Of a stretch of DNA of 64,000 nucleotides, positions 26,402 to 34,844 are shown in pieces. The stretch is from Acidobacteria bacterium UBA2990 (GTDB taxonomy: Bacteria > Acidobacteriota > Vicinamibacteria > Vicinamibacterales > UBA8438). The position numbers were made by a program, and so were the translations under genes. The stretch spans positions 108,240-172,239 of the forward strand of contig DEAE01000023.1 in NCBI GenBank assembly GCA_002347025.1. The letters run 5' to 3'. Every line of letters begins with the position of its first letter. The first letter of the stretch is position 1. The notes under the pieces are model-generated. The model ran no database searches. It was not told the DNA's origin and worked only from the letters and a program-made list of their open reading frames with translations.

Positions 26402-26573
26402 CAGGAGAGTATAATTGGAGTATTGAGTATGCCCGTGGGAGAAACTTACCTACGTGGGCTTTCCCTGGGCGATTGTTTCGATTCAGGGTGTGTAAGGCCT
26501 GGGTTGGCGTGAAGGATGAACCAACCTTATGTGAAATTCGGACCGAATGGTCATTCTTGAGTGAGGTGTGGGA

Positions 26574-27620
26574 ATGTCGAGAAGTAGCCTCTTGTTCGGA
26601 ATCGCAATCATGGCGGTTACACTCGTTGCCGGTAGCGTGGGATCGGCTCAGGTACTACCCAATCCGTATCGTCAGGTCGAGGATTGGGCAAAGCTGCCTG
26701 CAGGGCGGACAATGGGTGCAGTCGGTGGCGTCACGATGGATCCAGATGGGGAACATCTCTGGGCCGTGATTCGGTGTGACGCTACGGCCCCAGGGCGGTT
26801 CGGGAACGAATGTCTCGATTCGGATCTGGATCCAATTGTTAAGTTCGACATGGGTGGAAATGTGGTCGAGAGCTTCGGTGGCGGTATGTTCATCTGGCCT
26901 CACGGTATCGATGTGGCGCCAGATGGGGCCGTGTGGGTCACCGATGCGGTGAGTGAGGTTCGTACCCCAGACGGGACACGTGGTCACAAGGTCGTCAAGT
27001 TTAGCCAGACTGGTGATGTTCTGATGACTCTGGGCACGCCAGGGAAAGCTGGGTTGGGCAACAATAGCTTTAATGCCCCAGCCGATGTTGTGGTTGCTGA
27101 GAACGGTGACATTTTCGTGGCCGATGGCCATGGAGATAACACGAACAACAGAGTGGTTAAGTTTGCCAGGGATGGAAGCTACATAAAAGAATGGGGTCAG
27201 ACCGGTTATGCCCCTGGTGAGTTTCGGACGCTACATGCGATTGCTATGGATGGTGATGGTCGCGTCTATGTTGGAGACCGATCCAATAACAGAGTGCAGA
27301 TCTTTGACCAGGATGGGACTTTTCTAGCTCAGTGGAATCAATTTGGTCGGCCCAGTGGCATCTTCTTCGATGATCATGGTCGTGTGTTCGTTGCTGATTC
27401 CGAGTCCGACGACTTGCAAAATCCAGGCTTTGAAATGGGAATTCGGATCGGTGAGGTGGCGACGGGTTGGGTTACTGAATTTATCCTGTATCCGTGGGGA
27501 GATCCTCGGGACCCTGCAGGTAACGGAGCAGAGTTTGTAGCGGTTGACCGGGAGGGGAATATTTACGGAGGAGAACCCCGGCCACGGAGAATTCAGAAGT
27601 ATGTTCGGGTGAGGCCATAG
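26574..27620 (+). CDS. Secreted NHL-repeat protein, peptidylglycine amidating lyase-like
   Basis: This 348-residue protein has a signal peptide (about residues 1-25, ending GSAQ). It is a propeller of NHL-type blades: FIWPHGIDVAPDGAVWVTDA, FNAPADVVVAENGDIFVADG, RTLHAIAMDGDGRVYVGDRS and GRPSGIFFDDHGRVFVADSE. This resembles the peptidyl-alpha-hydroxyglycine alpha-amidating lyase family, though many bacterial members are only binding proteins. ATG at 26574 follows GAGG. A second NHL protein, a lipoprotein, is at 43339-44490. A probable terminator follows the stop. Confidence 0.8.
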   Translation: MSRSSLLFGIAIMAVTLVAGSVGSAQVLPNPYRQVEDWAKLPAGRTMGAVGGVTMDPDGEHLWAVIRCDATAPGRFGNECLDSDLDPIVKFDMGGNVVESFGGGMFIWPHGIDVAPDGAVWVTDAVSEVRTPDGTRGHKVVKFSQTGDVLMTLGTPGKAGLGNNSFNAPADVVVAENGDIFVADGHGDNTNNRVVKFARDGSYIKEWGQTGYAPGEFRTLHAIAMDGDGRVYVGDRSNNRVQIFDQDGTFLAQWNQFGRPSGIFFDDHGRVFVADSESDDLQNPGFEMGIRIGEVATGWVTEFILYPWGDPRDPAGNGAEFVAVDREGNIYGGEPRPRRIQKYVRVRP

Positions 27621-27655
27621 TTGGTCTTCGGCACCTTGTGGGGTTTATTTTGGTG

Positions 27656-27674
27656 GCCACGGGGTGGCGTTTTT
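27656..27674 (+). terminator. Probable intrinsic terminator
   Basis: A 5-bp GC-rich stem (GCCAC/GTGGC) with a GGG loop is followed by G and a run of five T, about 36 bases after the NHL-repeat stop codon. The stem is short, so efficiency may be modest. Confidence 0.5.
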
Positions 27675-27748
27675 ATTCTCGGGTTGTCAGTCGGTTGGTA
27701 AGACCTGATTTAGTAGCTGATGTTGTTTAATCCCTAACTTCTGTAAAT

Positions 27749-29245
27749 ATGACAATTCCTGAAATTGCGAAACCCGCCGGTTTGGTTGTAGGTTTGGTTG
27801 GGGCTGTCCTGTTGAGTGGTGGACGGAGTCACACTGAGCTTCAGGCCCAAGAGGCAGGGTCTGTGAATCTGGCCCCAGCAGTCGAACTGGAGGTCCGGCA
27901 GTACGCACGTGCGCGTTATGGGGCTGACCTTACCGCGATGCAGCGTTTGAGGCCGGCCTATGGATTTTGGCAACATATCTTCAAAATTCCTGACGGCAGA
28001 ATTATTTTTGGTAGTGGCGAAGATGGGCGTCTGCTTGCGACGTTCCCAACCCGTGGCGACTGGTTGCAGGATGGGATCTGGGAAGAGCCGGCGCTGGAAC
28101 AGGTGTTAGACGGAGTCCGTCTGCCTTCGAACCTTGATCGGCGACGTGACCGCGTGGAAGAAGAACTGGAAACAATCGTTGGTTCGATTGTCCATAATCC
28201 GACTAGGGGCAGATTTTTAGCACCCCATGCTGAACGCTACGGTGGTTTCCTAAATGAGTGGGCCACAATCTATGAGCGGTTCGGTGTGCCCGCTGAAATC
28301 GGATTGGCGCAGGCGATTGTCGAGTCAGGGTTGAACGGGCGTGCCCGTTCTCGGGCGCAGGCCTTGGGGCTGTGTCAGTGGCTTCGACGTAATTGGAACC
28401 ACTTGGACCGATTAGATCCCAACGTTATTGAGGCGTTTAACCAGACCACCCAGGCAGGTTATTGCGCGGCACACCTAACAATTCTGGCAACTATGTATGG
28501 CAGTTTCATTCCGGCACTGTCAGAACACCACGCTGGTGGGGTGAATGTCGGCCGAACAGTGATTAACGGTATGAGGTTGGGAGGTATCGATACCCGGGAA
28601 CAGTATCTTCGTGGGGCTGAGTTTGCCCGCGATTTGCGAGCCATTTCCATTCAACGTTACCGGCTTTTGTTTCGCACCTATGGGCCCCGGTCTTTTCTGT
28701 ATGCCGAGATGGTGTTTGGTAACGCCGTGAACGTCCAACGTTTGACTGCTGAGACTCCACAAGAACCGGTGTTTGCGATGAGGACGCCCCGCGCGGTGTC
28801 CCTTGCCGAGGTAAGGCAGAAGACGGGTCTGTCGACTGATGAGGTAAAGCGCTATAACCCGGCTCTTGTGAGAAGGGTGCCAGCCGGAGCGAACCTCTAT
28901 CTCCCTTCGTATGTGGAAGAGTTTGGTACAGACGTGTCGTTTTGGCACCGAAACGCCGAGCCAGAATTTGCTGCTGTCCTCTCGGAGTTTGTTCAACTGC
29001 AGCCTGGTGTGGAACGTTGGCATACACCAGCTTTTAGAGCAACATTGGCTGAGTTTCAGAGGCGCTTCAGAGAGACCGGAAGTGAAGAGGGGACCGTGAT
29101 GGCGACGGCCCTGGCTTATATCATTGGTGATTTGTTCCAGAGTCGCCGAGGTGCCATCCTTGAGGAATTTCGGAGCAGCGGGAGCATCGAACGTCTTTTC
29201 CAGCAGGGCGTGGAGGAGCTTCGCAAGGTAGCAGCAGGGTCATAG
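27749..29245 (+). CDS. Lytic transglycosylase with SLT and LysM-like domains (MltD-like)
   Basis: This 498-residue exported protein has a hydrophobic N-terminus (about residues 10-24). Residues about 165-330 are an SLT goose-lysozyme-like domain: FGVPAEIGLAQAIVESGLNG contains the catalytic Glu (E192), followed by QALGLCQWL and a Y-rich substrate region. A LysM-like segment spans about 345-385 (AVSLAEVRQKTGLSTDEVK ... PAGANLYLPSY). Such enzymes cleave peptidoglycan glycan strands to 1,6-anhydro-MurNAc ends. Acting in the periplasm, it probably serves wall remodelling. The start lacks a strong ribosome-binding site. It runs convergently to the FGE-like gene. Confidence 0.8.
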   Translation: MTIPEIAKPAGLVVGLVGAVLLSGGRSHTELQAQEAGSVNLAPAVELEVRQYARARYGADLTAMQRLRPAYGFWQHIFKIPDGRIIFGSGEDGRLLATFPTRGDWLQDGIWEEPALEQVLDGVRLPSNLDRRRDRVEEELETIVGSIVHNPTRGRFLAPHAERYGGFLNEWATIYERFGVPAEIGLAQAIVESGLNGRARSRAQALGLCQWLRRNWNHLDRLDPNVIEAFNQTTQAGYCAAHLTILATMYGSFIPALSEHHAGGVNVGRTVINGMRLGGIDTREQYLRGAEFARDLRAISIQRYRLLFRTYGPRSFLYAEMVFGNAVNVQRLTAETPQEPVFAMRTPRAVSLAEVRQKTGLSTDEVKRYNPALVRRVPAGANLYLPSYVEEFGTDVSFWHRNAEPEFAAVLSEFVQLQPGVERWHTPAFRATLAEFQRRFRETGSEEGTVMATALAYIIGDLFQSRRGAILEEFRSSGSIERLFQQGVEELRKVAAGS

Positions 29246-29277
29246 TGCTTCACTTTCCGATAAACTTGATAGAGGCC

Positions 29278-30234
29278 CTAGGGTGCAGTGATGACCAGGC
29301 GAAACCCTATGAAAGGTCGCCGTGCGCCAGGGTCACCCCCTCCACGGACAGCTGCCCTGATGTTGCGCGACGGGTCTATGAACGAGCCCCCACGAATTAT
29401 CCATAGGGCATCACGATCAAGCTCTTCCCGATCGTCGGAAGGGTCAAACGGGTAGGGCTGATAGGGGCTTCTGGTCCATTCCCAGACATTCCCACTGAAG
29501 TCAAGTAGTCCGAGAGGGCACTCTGGGCAGGGGTAACTACCCACGGGCTGTGTGGAGTCAGCTCCGTAGTTGGCCCGGCCCGAGTCTACGGTGTTGCCCC
29601 AGGGATAGATCCGGCTGTCTGAGCCCCTGGCTGCCTTCTCCCACTGGGGTTCGCTTGGGAGCGTGATCTCCCAACCAGAATCCAACCGTTCCTGCAATTG
29701 GGTTGGTGTAGATTCTGAATACCGCAGCGTGTCATTGAGCCAACGTGAGTAGGCGAGGGCATCTGGCCAGGAAATGTTGGCCACGGGGTGGTCCGGTGGT
29801 CCTCTGAGGGTCTGGTCATTGGCGTTAAACCCGGTCGCCTCGACAAATGCGGCGAATTGGGCAATTGTGACTTCGTAGCGACCGATAAAGTAAGCTGGTA
29901 GTGTGACCCGACCTTGAGGAGTTTGGGCGGACCAACGTTCGTTGTCGAATGCCTCCCGATCAAGTTCCGGGTCGCTACCCATCGAGAAAGGGCCTGCCGG
30001 GACCTCTACAAAGCCGAGAAGCCCGTCGTCTGGAAGGAACCAGGCGTCAGATCGAAAGCCTGGAACTTCAGTCAAGGATGCTACAGCAGGTGATTCAACA
30101 AAAGGTGCTTCGACTCGACCGTTAGGTTGTGCTCTCGAGAGGATAACCGCCACCGTGATCACTAGGATGGTCAGGACAGCCAGTCCTGCAGGTGGGGCCG
30201 GAGCCCTCGGTTGTTGGCCTAAATCGGGGTCCAT
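29278..30234 (-). CDS. Formylglycine-generating-enzyme-like membrane-anchored protein, catalytic Cys absent
   Basis: This 318-residue protein has an N-terminal membrane segment (about residues 17-33, LAVLTILVITVAVILS) and a C-terminal FGE-sulfatase (SUMF1) domain: VPAGPFSMGSDPELDREAF, VTLPAYFIGRYEVTIAQF, VANISWPDALAYSRWLND, LPSEPQWEKAARG, GLLDFSGNVWEWTRSPY and IIRGGSFIDPSRNIRAAVRG. The paired cysteines of true formylglycine generators in this last region are missing, so it should not oxidise sulfatase cysteines; a YPCPECPLG segment earlier is a new cysteine pair. It may be a ligand-binding or other-function member. It starts 5 bases after the RnfD/Sel1-fusion stop. Start uncertain: an ATG at 30306 overlaps that gene. 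Confidence 0.7.
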   Translation of the reverse strand: MDPDLGQQPRAPAPPAGLAVLTILVITVAVILSRAQPNGRVEAPFVESPAVASLTEVPGFRSDAWFLPDDGLLGFVEVPAGPFSMGSDPELDREAFDNERWSAQTPQGRVTLPAYFIGRYEVTIAQFAAFVEATGFNANDQTLRGPPDHPVANISWPDALAYSRWLNDTLRYSESTPTQLQERLDSGWEITLPSEPQWEKAARGSDSRIYPWGNTVDSGRANYGADSTQPVGSYPCPECPLGLLDFSGNVWEWTRSPYQPYPFDPSDDREELDRDALWIIRGGSFIDPSRNIRAAVRGGGDPGARRPFIGFRLVITAP

Positions 30235-30238
30235 CGTT

Positions 30239-31861
30239 TTATGGCTCAAGGGTGGCTGAGCAGGCAAAGGTCCAACCGTGCTGGCATGCTCTGGAATATA
30301 GTTCATGTTCAGGCATTTCCAGTAAGTTCGGTCCTCCTTCTCGTAGCAACAGTCTGAGGTCAAGCGGTCGTGGTGCGGTTTGGCTGAGCTGATTTTGTCC
30401 GAGTAGATTGATGCAGCCAGCTTGAAAGCGTAATTCGCAGGCTTGCGAGAAATAGTCTAGTGCCAGGGTGGGGTCTGCGCCTACTATGATCCCGTTCTGG
30501 TAATGGATGCCGAGCTCGTTACATGCCCAACCCGCATTATCGCCACAATAGTTGGATTCGAGTTGAATAAGTCGGGTGCAAGCCTGTAAACGATTCTCGG
30601 AGCAGGCTTCCTGCCAAAACGGGACGGCATCTCCGCGGTGGCGCCCGTCCGTGGCACCAATCGCTGTCATGGTTCCAAAAATCACGATCCAGATTGAGAT
30701 GTGAATAAGATTAGCTCCACCGGCTGACCAGTTTGGGGTCAAGCGCGTGAACGTCACGTTGTTCTGTATAGTGTCTGCCATGCGGTCCAAAATCTTGACG
30801 CTTAGATTCAAGAGCGGGACGGAGAGCAGTTTGTCGTAAAAGGTCGGAACGCCGAGGGCGCCTAGAAGGGAGTAAAGGCCGAACACTCCGATCCCGTACA
30901 ACAGACCGAACAGCGTTTTCCCAACAGTCGTCCGTGGTGAGGTCGATGGGTCGGTGACTAGCAAATGGAGGCCCAAAAAGACAGCACTCGGGATCTCCGA
31001 GTCTATGAAATAGGGTACTCCAGTGGCAGCTCCGTAGGCTGCGCTCATCCCGAACAGTGCAATTGCAGCCGACCCAGCTACTAGGGTGATTGAGAAAAAA
31101 TACATCACGACCAAGCCCACTACGAAAAGAAAAAGATAAATCTGAGGTGCTAGGGTCAGGGTCGTGGCTATTTCTTGCCCCCATGTCAGGCTGGTCGTGT
31201 TGGTGGCGATTAGAATCAAAGAGAACAAGCCGAGTGAAAACGCCGAGGGATTAAAGATGTGTGTGTAGGTGCCGTTACGCCGCCAGCGGACGAATTCCTT
31301 CCCCATGAATCCAGCAGCTAACATCAGAAACTGTAGATAAAACCAGTCGTCACGGAACCATAGAAATAAGTTTGTGCTGAATATGATTGGAAATGGACCG
31401 AAGCCTAAGGTGTATCGGCTTCGTCTCGACCAAGCGAGAAGTAAATCGAACACATAGGCAAATAGCAGCTGTCCTATCAGTAACCAGGCATGGTCGTATA
31501 CCGGCCGCCAGAAATATCCCCAATACACGAAAACTGTAAGTTGAACAAGTGCCTGCAGGTAGTGCTGGGAGCGGAGTCTGAGCTCTAGGACATGAGGTTC
31601 TGGGGTTTGCCGGAACTTTAGGTAGAGCACACCCTGCCATGCTAGTAGGCCTGCTATTGCCGCCCAGAATGAGACGCTGAGGGTTAAGTTCGATTGAACC
31701 CGAGGCACGAAAGAGATAATCAGCAAGCCGAACGTCAAACTTAACGGAATGCCGAACCTGTGCTTAGCTAAAGGCCTAAGTGGTTGGCCCATTGGTCCTG
31801 GGCTGGTTCGCTGATGCATCTGTTGGGATTGTTGACGTTGCCGTTTTCTAACTCGTGACAT
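30239..31861 (-). CDS. NqrB/RnfD-like membrane protein with C-terminal Sel1 repeats
   Basis: This 540-residue protein starts with a polybasic segment and then has about ten membrane spans (to about residue 400). The membrane part looks like NqrB/RnfD, the quinone- or ferredoxin-linked sodium pump subunit: YTHIFNPSAFSLGLFSLI, then SAVFLGLHLLVTDPSTSPR and TVGKTLFGLLYGIG. The covalent-flavin motif SGAT is not clearly visible; GAAT occurs before VPYF. Residues about 425-540 contain Sel1-like helical repeats with regular cysteine pairs (SENRLQACTRLIQLE, GWACNELGIHYQNG, YFSQACELRFQAGC, RACQHGWTFAC). The other Rnf/Nqr subunits are not present. It diverges from the glutaconyl-CoA decarboxylase operon across 92 bases, so a Na+ or redox link is attractive but inferred. 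Confidence 0.7.
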   Translation of the reverse strand: MSRVRKRQRQQSQQMHQRTSPGPMGQPLRPLAKHRFGIPLSLTFGLLIISFVPRVQSNLTLSVSFWAAIAGLLAWQGVLYLKFRQTPEPHVLELRLRSQHYLQALVQLTVFVYWGYFWRPVYDHAWLLIGQLLFAYVFDLLLAWSRRSRYTLGFGPFPIIFSTNLFLWFRDDWFYLQFLMLAAGFMGKEFVRWRRNGTYTHIFNPSAFSLGLFSLILIATNTTSLTWGQEIATTLTLAPQIYLFLFVVGLVVMYFFSITLVAGSAAIALFGMSAAYGAATGVPYFIDSEIPSAVFLGLHLLVTDPSTSPRTTVGKTLFGLLYGIGVFGLYSLLGALGVPTFYDKLLSVPLLNLSVKILDRMADTIQNNVTFTRLTPNWSAGGANLIHISIWIVIFGTMTAIGATDGRHRGDAVPFWQEACSENRLQACTRLIQLESNYCGDNAGWACNELGIHYQNGIIVGADPTLALDYFSQACELRFQAGCINLLGQNQLSQTAPRPLDLRLLLREGGPNLLEMPEHELYSRACQHGWTFACSATLEP

Positions 31862-31953
31862 AGTTTTGCTTGCTTGTACTGCAGTGGGCGCCTGGACGCA
31901 AGTGTTGGCCTTAATTGGTGCCGTGCAACATATAATCAAGAGGTGGCCTGTCG

Positions 31954-32139
31954 GTGATTGTTGAGGCCAGAAATCTAAAGGCTAGGGTTCTCTTGGAAAC
32001 ATCCATTAATCTTTTTGTTAACGGTGCCCTTGGTGTTCTCACGGGTATTGCCCTGCTCTATTTAGCGATGAAGGTCCTGGCGATAACCCTCGGGCGCGAT
32101 CACTCCTACCATCTTTCTTCAAAGTCGAAGACCCACTAG
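31954..32139 (+). CDS. Small membrane subunit of biotin-dependent Na+-pumping decarboxylase (gamma/delta-like)
   Basis: This 61-residue protein has one membrane span (about residues 17-43, INLFVNGALGVLTGIALLYL and onwards) and short polar ends. Position and shape match the OadG/GcdD-type subunit, which tethers the carboxyltransferase and biotin carrier to the beta subunit. The GTG start is weakly supported. Its TAG stop overlaps the first base of the next gene's GTG (TAGTG), indicating translational coupling with the pump subunit. Too short for a family assignment from sequence alone; the call relies on the neighbours. Confidence 0.6.
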   Translation: MIVEARNLKARVLLETSINLFVNGALGVLTGIALLYLAMKVLAITLGRDHSYHLSSKSKTH

Positions 32140-33245
32140 TGCCATTCCTGGATCAGCTCGGTTTTCTGTCACTCACTCCGGGTATGGTGGTCATGTGGGG
32201 GGTCGGATTAACCCTGATCTATCTAGCGATTAATCGTGAATATGAACCGTTGTTGTTGTTGCCGATTGGGTTCGGGATCATGGTGGCCAACCTTCCTCTG
32301 ACTGGGCTGATGGCGCCGTCTGAAGGTTTACTCTGGCGTTTCTACCACTACGGGGTGGAGTGGGAAGTTGCTCCTCCGTTGATTTTTTTGGGTCTCGGGG
32401 CTCACACAGATTTTGGGCCTCTGTTGTCGCAGCCGCGATTGGTGTTTCTTGGTGCCGCGGCGCAGGGGGGAGTCTACATTACGTTTTTTGCGGCGCAGGC
32501 CTTTGGATTCACGTTGAAGGAGGCGGCGTCTATTGGGATTATCGGCGGCGCAGATGGACCTACAACCATTTTCTTGGCATCTCAGTTAGCTCCTCATCTG
32601 CTGGGAACTTGCGCAGTAGCAGCCTACTCTTACATGGCGCTCGTTCCGGTGATTCAACCTCCGATTATGCGTTTGCTTACTAGCGAACAGGAGAGGGCTA
32701 TCAGGATGAGGCGGACTCGGAAGGTGGAAACGCGAGAAAAGCTTGTGTTCGCGGTAGTAGCCGCCATGTTGATTGTGTTGTTGGTTCCTGCCTCAGCCCC
32801 GCTGATTGTCATGTTTATGTTGGGCAATCTATTTCGGGAATCGAAGGTTGTCGAGCGACTCACCGAGACCGCTCAGAACGCGTTGATGAATATCGTTATT
32901 ATCGTTCTTGGTCTGGGTGTGGGTGCCACAATGGAGGCATCGACATTTCTTCGGACCGATGTCCTATTTATCTTTGTCTTAGGCCTCTTTGCCTTTGCCG
33001 CCAGTACGGCGAGTGGGGTTCTTTTGGCAAAACTAATGAATGTATTTACCGACGACAAGATCAACCCGCTTGTGGGGGCCGCTGGGGTGTCGGCTGTGCC
33101 GATGGCTGCACGGGTGGCCCACAAGGTGGCGGCTGAGGTGGACAAGAAGAACTATTTGCTGATGTTTGCGATGGGACCGAATTTAGCGGGCGTTATTGGT
33201 ACGGTGATAGCGGCTGGTATTTTTCTGGCTATGTTGCAGCAGTAG
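32139..33245 (+). CDS. gcdB: Na+-transporting carboxylase/decarboxylase beta subunit (GcdB/OadB)
   Basis: This 368-residue integral membrane protein has about nine or more spans. OadB-family beta subunits decarboxylate carboxybiotin and use the free energy to move Na+ outward. Key motifs are SIGIIGGADGPTTIFLASQL, where the Asp is the conserved Na+-site residue of the family, then NPLVGAAGVSAVPMAARVAH and MFAMGPNLAGVIGTVIAAG. These are strongly conserved across the oxaloacetate, methylmalonyl-CoA and glutaconyl-CoA decarboxylases. GTG at 32139 overlaps the preceding stop. The biotin carrier, acyl-CoA dehydrogenase and GcdA genes follow on the same strand. Confidence 0.93.
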   Translation: MPFLDQLGFLSLTPGMVVMWGVGLTLIYLAINREYEPLLLLPIGFGIMVANLPLTGLMAPSEGLLWRFYHYGVEWEVAPPLIFLGLGAHTDFGPLLSQPRLVFLGAAAQGGVYITFFAAQAFGFTLKEAASIGIIGGADGPTTIFLASQLAPHLLGTCAVAAYSYMALVPVIQPPIMRLLTSEQERAIRMRRTRKVETREKLVFAVVAAMLIVLLVPASAPLIVMFMLGNLFRESKVVERLTETAQNALMNIVIIVLGLGVGATMEASTFLRTDVLFIFVLGLFAFAASTASGVLLAKLMNVFTDDKINPLVGAAGVSAVPMAARVAHKVAAEVDKKNYLLMFAMGPNLAGVIGTVIAAGIFLAMLQQ

Positions 33246-33315
33246 AGGTGTCTTTGGTCTGAGCGAGACAGCTCATCTTAGAGCGGAAGAGTGTAGTGCC
33301 TTGTGGAAGGACAAT

Positions 33316-33534
33316 ATGGCAGAAGAGGTATTGGCACCGTTGGCGGGGAAGGTACTTTCGGTGGCAGTGACCGTAGGAGAGCTGATTGAGGAAGATGCTG
33401 AAGTATTGGTCTTGGAGGCGATGAAGATGGAAACTGTCGTCTATGCCTCATGTGCTGGGACTGTGTCTGGGGTTGTGGTGAAGGTGGGAGACCAGGTTGA
33501 AGAGGACGACGTCCTGGTGTCTATTGAGAACTAA
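33316..33534 (+). CDS. gcdC: Minimal biotin carrier protein of glutaconyl-CoA decarboxylase
   Basis: This 72-residue protein is almost only a biotinyl domain. The biotinylation motif EAMKMET holds the lysine to be modified; the flanking EVLAPLAGKVLSVAV and TVSGVVVKVGDQVEEDDVL are the symmetric barrel halves. Known GcdC/OadC carriers have a long Ala/Pro-rich N-terminal linker, which is absent here. ATG at 33316 with GGAAGG upstream is preferred to TTG at 33301. It sits between GcdB and the acyl-CoA dehydrogenase in the operon. It should carry CO2 from GcdA to GcdB once biotinylated by BirA encoded elsewhere. Confidence 0.85.
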   Translation: MAEEVLAPLAGKVLSVAVTVGELIEEDAEVLVLEAMKMETVVYASCAGTVSGVVVKVGDQVEEDDVLVSIEN

Positions 33535-33629
33535 GTAGGAGTATCGCTGAAGCTCGGAGGGTAATGCTGAGTAACCAAGTGTTGAGGGAGACCCAATGAA
33601 GAATATGGGAATGGCACGGTGAGGATAGG

Positions 33630-34787
33630 ATGAATTTTGAGTTGACCGAAGAACAACATCTGATACAGGAGACAGCGAAGGAATTTGCACTAAATGATAT
33701 TTCCCCGACTCTGATCGACGAAGAGAGGAATCATGAATGTCGCCTGGATCGAGTAGAGCGAATGGGTAGACTTGGGTTCTTTTCCTGCGGACTTCCAGAA
33801 GAGTTGGGTGGAGTCGGGTTCGGATTTTTGGAGTCGGTTCTTATGGCTGAACAGGTGGCAAAGGTTTCGGCCTCTTGGCGACTTCCGTTCAATATGCAAA
33901 ATTTGGGCCCTGCGCTGACAGTGGCTAAGTACGGGACTTCCGACCAACAGAAACGGTTTATTCCAGGGTGGGTAGCTGGAACCCAGATCGGATTCTTCGG
34001 AATGACGGAACCGGAAAGTGGCTCTGATGTGGCTAGTATGAAGACGGTCGCCCATGACAAGGGAGATCACTGGGAATTGCACGGTAGCAAGATTTGGGTG
34101 TCCAATGCGACCCAGGGTGACGCGGGCCTGCTCTATGCAATGACTGATCCCGATAAGGGTCATCGAGGCATGAGCGCCTTCATTCTTGAACCTAAGAAGG
34201 TAAATAATTTTGTCGCCACCGATATAGAGACGAAGTTGGGTTTGCATTGTGCCCCGACTGGTGAGATGGCCTTTCATGGCACGCAATTGCCGAAAGAGGC
34301 TTTGTTAGGCGAGATCGGGGAAGGATTTAAGATTTGTATGTGGCAACTCAACAACACTAGGTTGGGATGTGCTGCCGGGGCGATCGGCGTTGCCGGTGCG
34401 GCCGTTGATGCTGCTATTGACTATGCCAATGAGCGAGTCCAGTTCGGCAAACCGATTTCTCGCCATCAGATGGTGCAAGCACAGATTGCTGAGATGGTGG
34501 CTGAGCATGAGGCAGCGCGAATGCTGGTCTACCGTGCGGCATGGCTTAAGGACGCAGGCAAGGCTAACCAGTATGAAACGTCACTAGCCAAGTTGCAGGC
34601 ATCTGAGACGGCAGTACATGCGGCTAACGAATGCATGAAAATTTTCGGATCCTACGGCTATTCCAGTGAGTATCCCGCTGAACGGTTGTATCGTGATGCG
34701 AAATCGTTGCAGGTGGTTGAAGGAACTTCGAACATTCAGAAGCTCATCATCGCGGGTATCGCCTGTGGTCACACACCCAATCGGTAG
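33630..34787 (+). CDS. Acyl-CoA dehydrogenase, candidate non-decarboxylating glutaryl-CoA dehydrogenase
   Basis: This 385-residue flavoprotein is typical of the acyl-CoA dehydrogenase family: N-terminal FELTEEQHLIQET, then GMTEPESGSDVASMKT (flavin/substrate loop), WVSNAT, RFGKPISRHQ-like VQFGKPISRH, and the catalytic-base region VVEGTSNIQ. The catalytic Glu of GCDH-like enzymes lies in the equivalent of VVEG. It lies inside the glutaconyl-CoA decarboxylase operon between biotin carrier and GcdA, so it probably makes glutaconyl-CoA from glutaryl-CoA, leaving decarboxylation to the pump. Sequence alone does not prove substrate or that decarboxylation is lost. GAGGATAGG precedes the ATG. Confidence 0.85.
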   Translation: MNFELTEEQHLIQETAKEFALNDISPTLIDEERNHECRLDRVERMGRLGFFSCGLPEELGGVGFGFLESVLMAEQVAKVSASWRLPFNMQNLGPALTVAKYGTSDQQKRFIPGWVAGTQIGFFGMTEPESGSDVASMKTVAHDKGDHWELHGSKIWVSNATQGDAGLLYAMTDPDKGHRGMSAFILEPKKVNNFVATDIETKLGLHCAPTGEMAFHGTQLPKEALLGEIGEGFKICMWQLNNTRLGCAAGAIGVAGAAVDAAIDYANERVQFGKPISRHQMVQAQIAEMVAEHEAARMLVYRAAWLKDAGKANQYETSLAKLQASETAVHAANECMKIFGSYGYSSEYPAERLYRDAKSLQVVEGTSNIQKLIIAGIACGHTPNR

Positions 34788-34844
34788 TGGAACTACTCCT
34801 GCCGCCGCAGACTCGCGTATAACCAAAGGGGTGAGGTTTTTGTC

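Noticed and set aside
26257..26769. A 170-codon plus-strand frame across the start of the NHL-repeat gene
   Set aside because: It overlaps the signal peptide and first blades of a clear NHL-repeat protein in another frame, and its residue mix is not protein-like.
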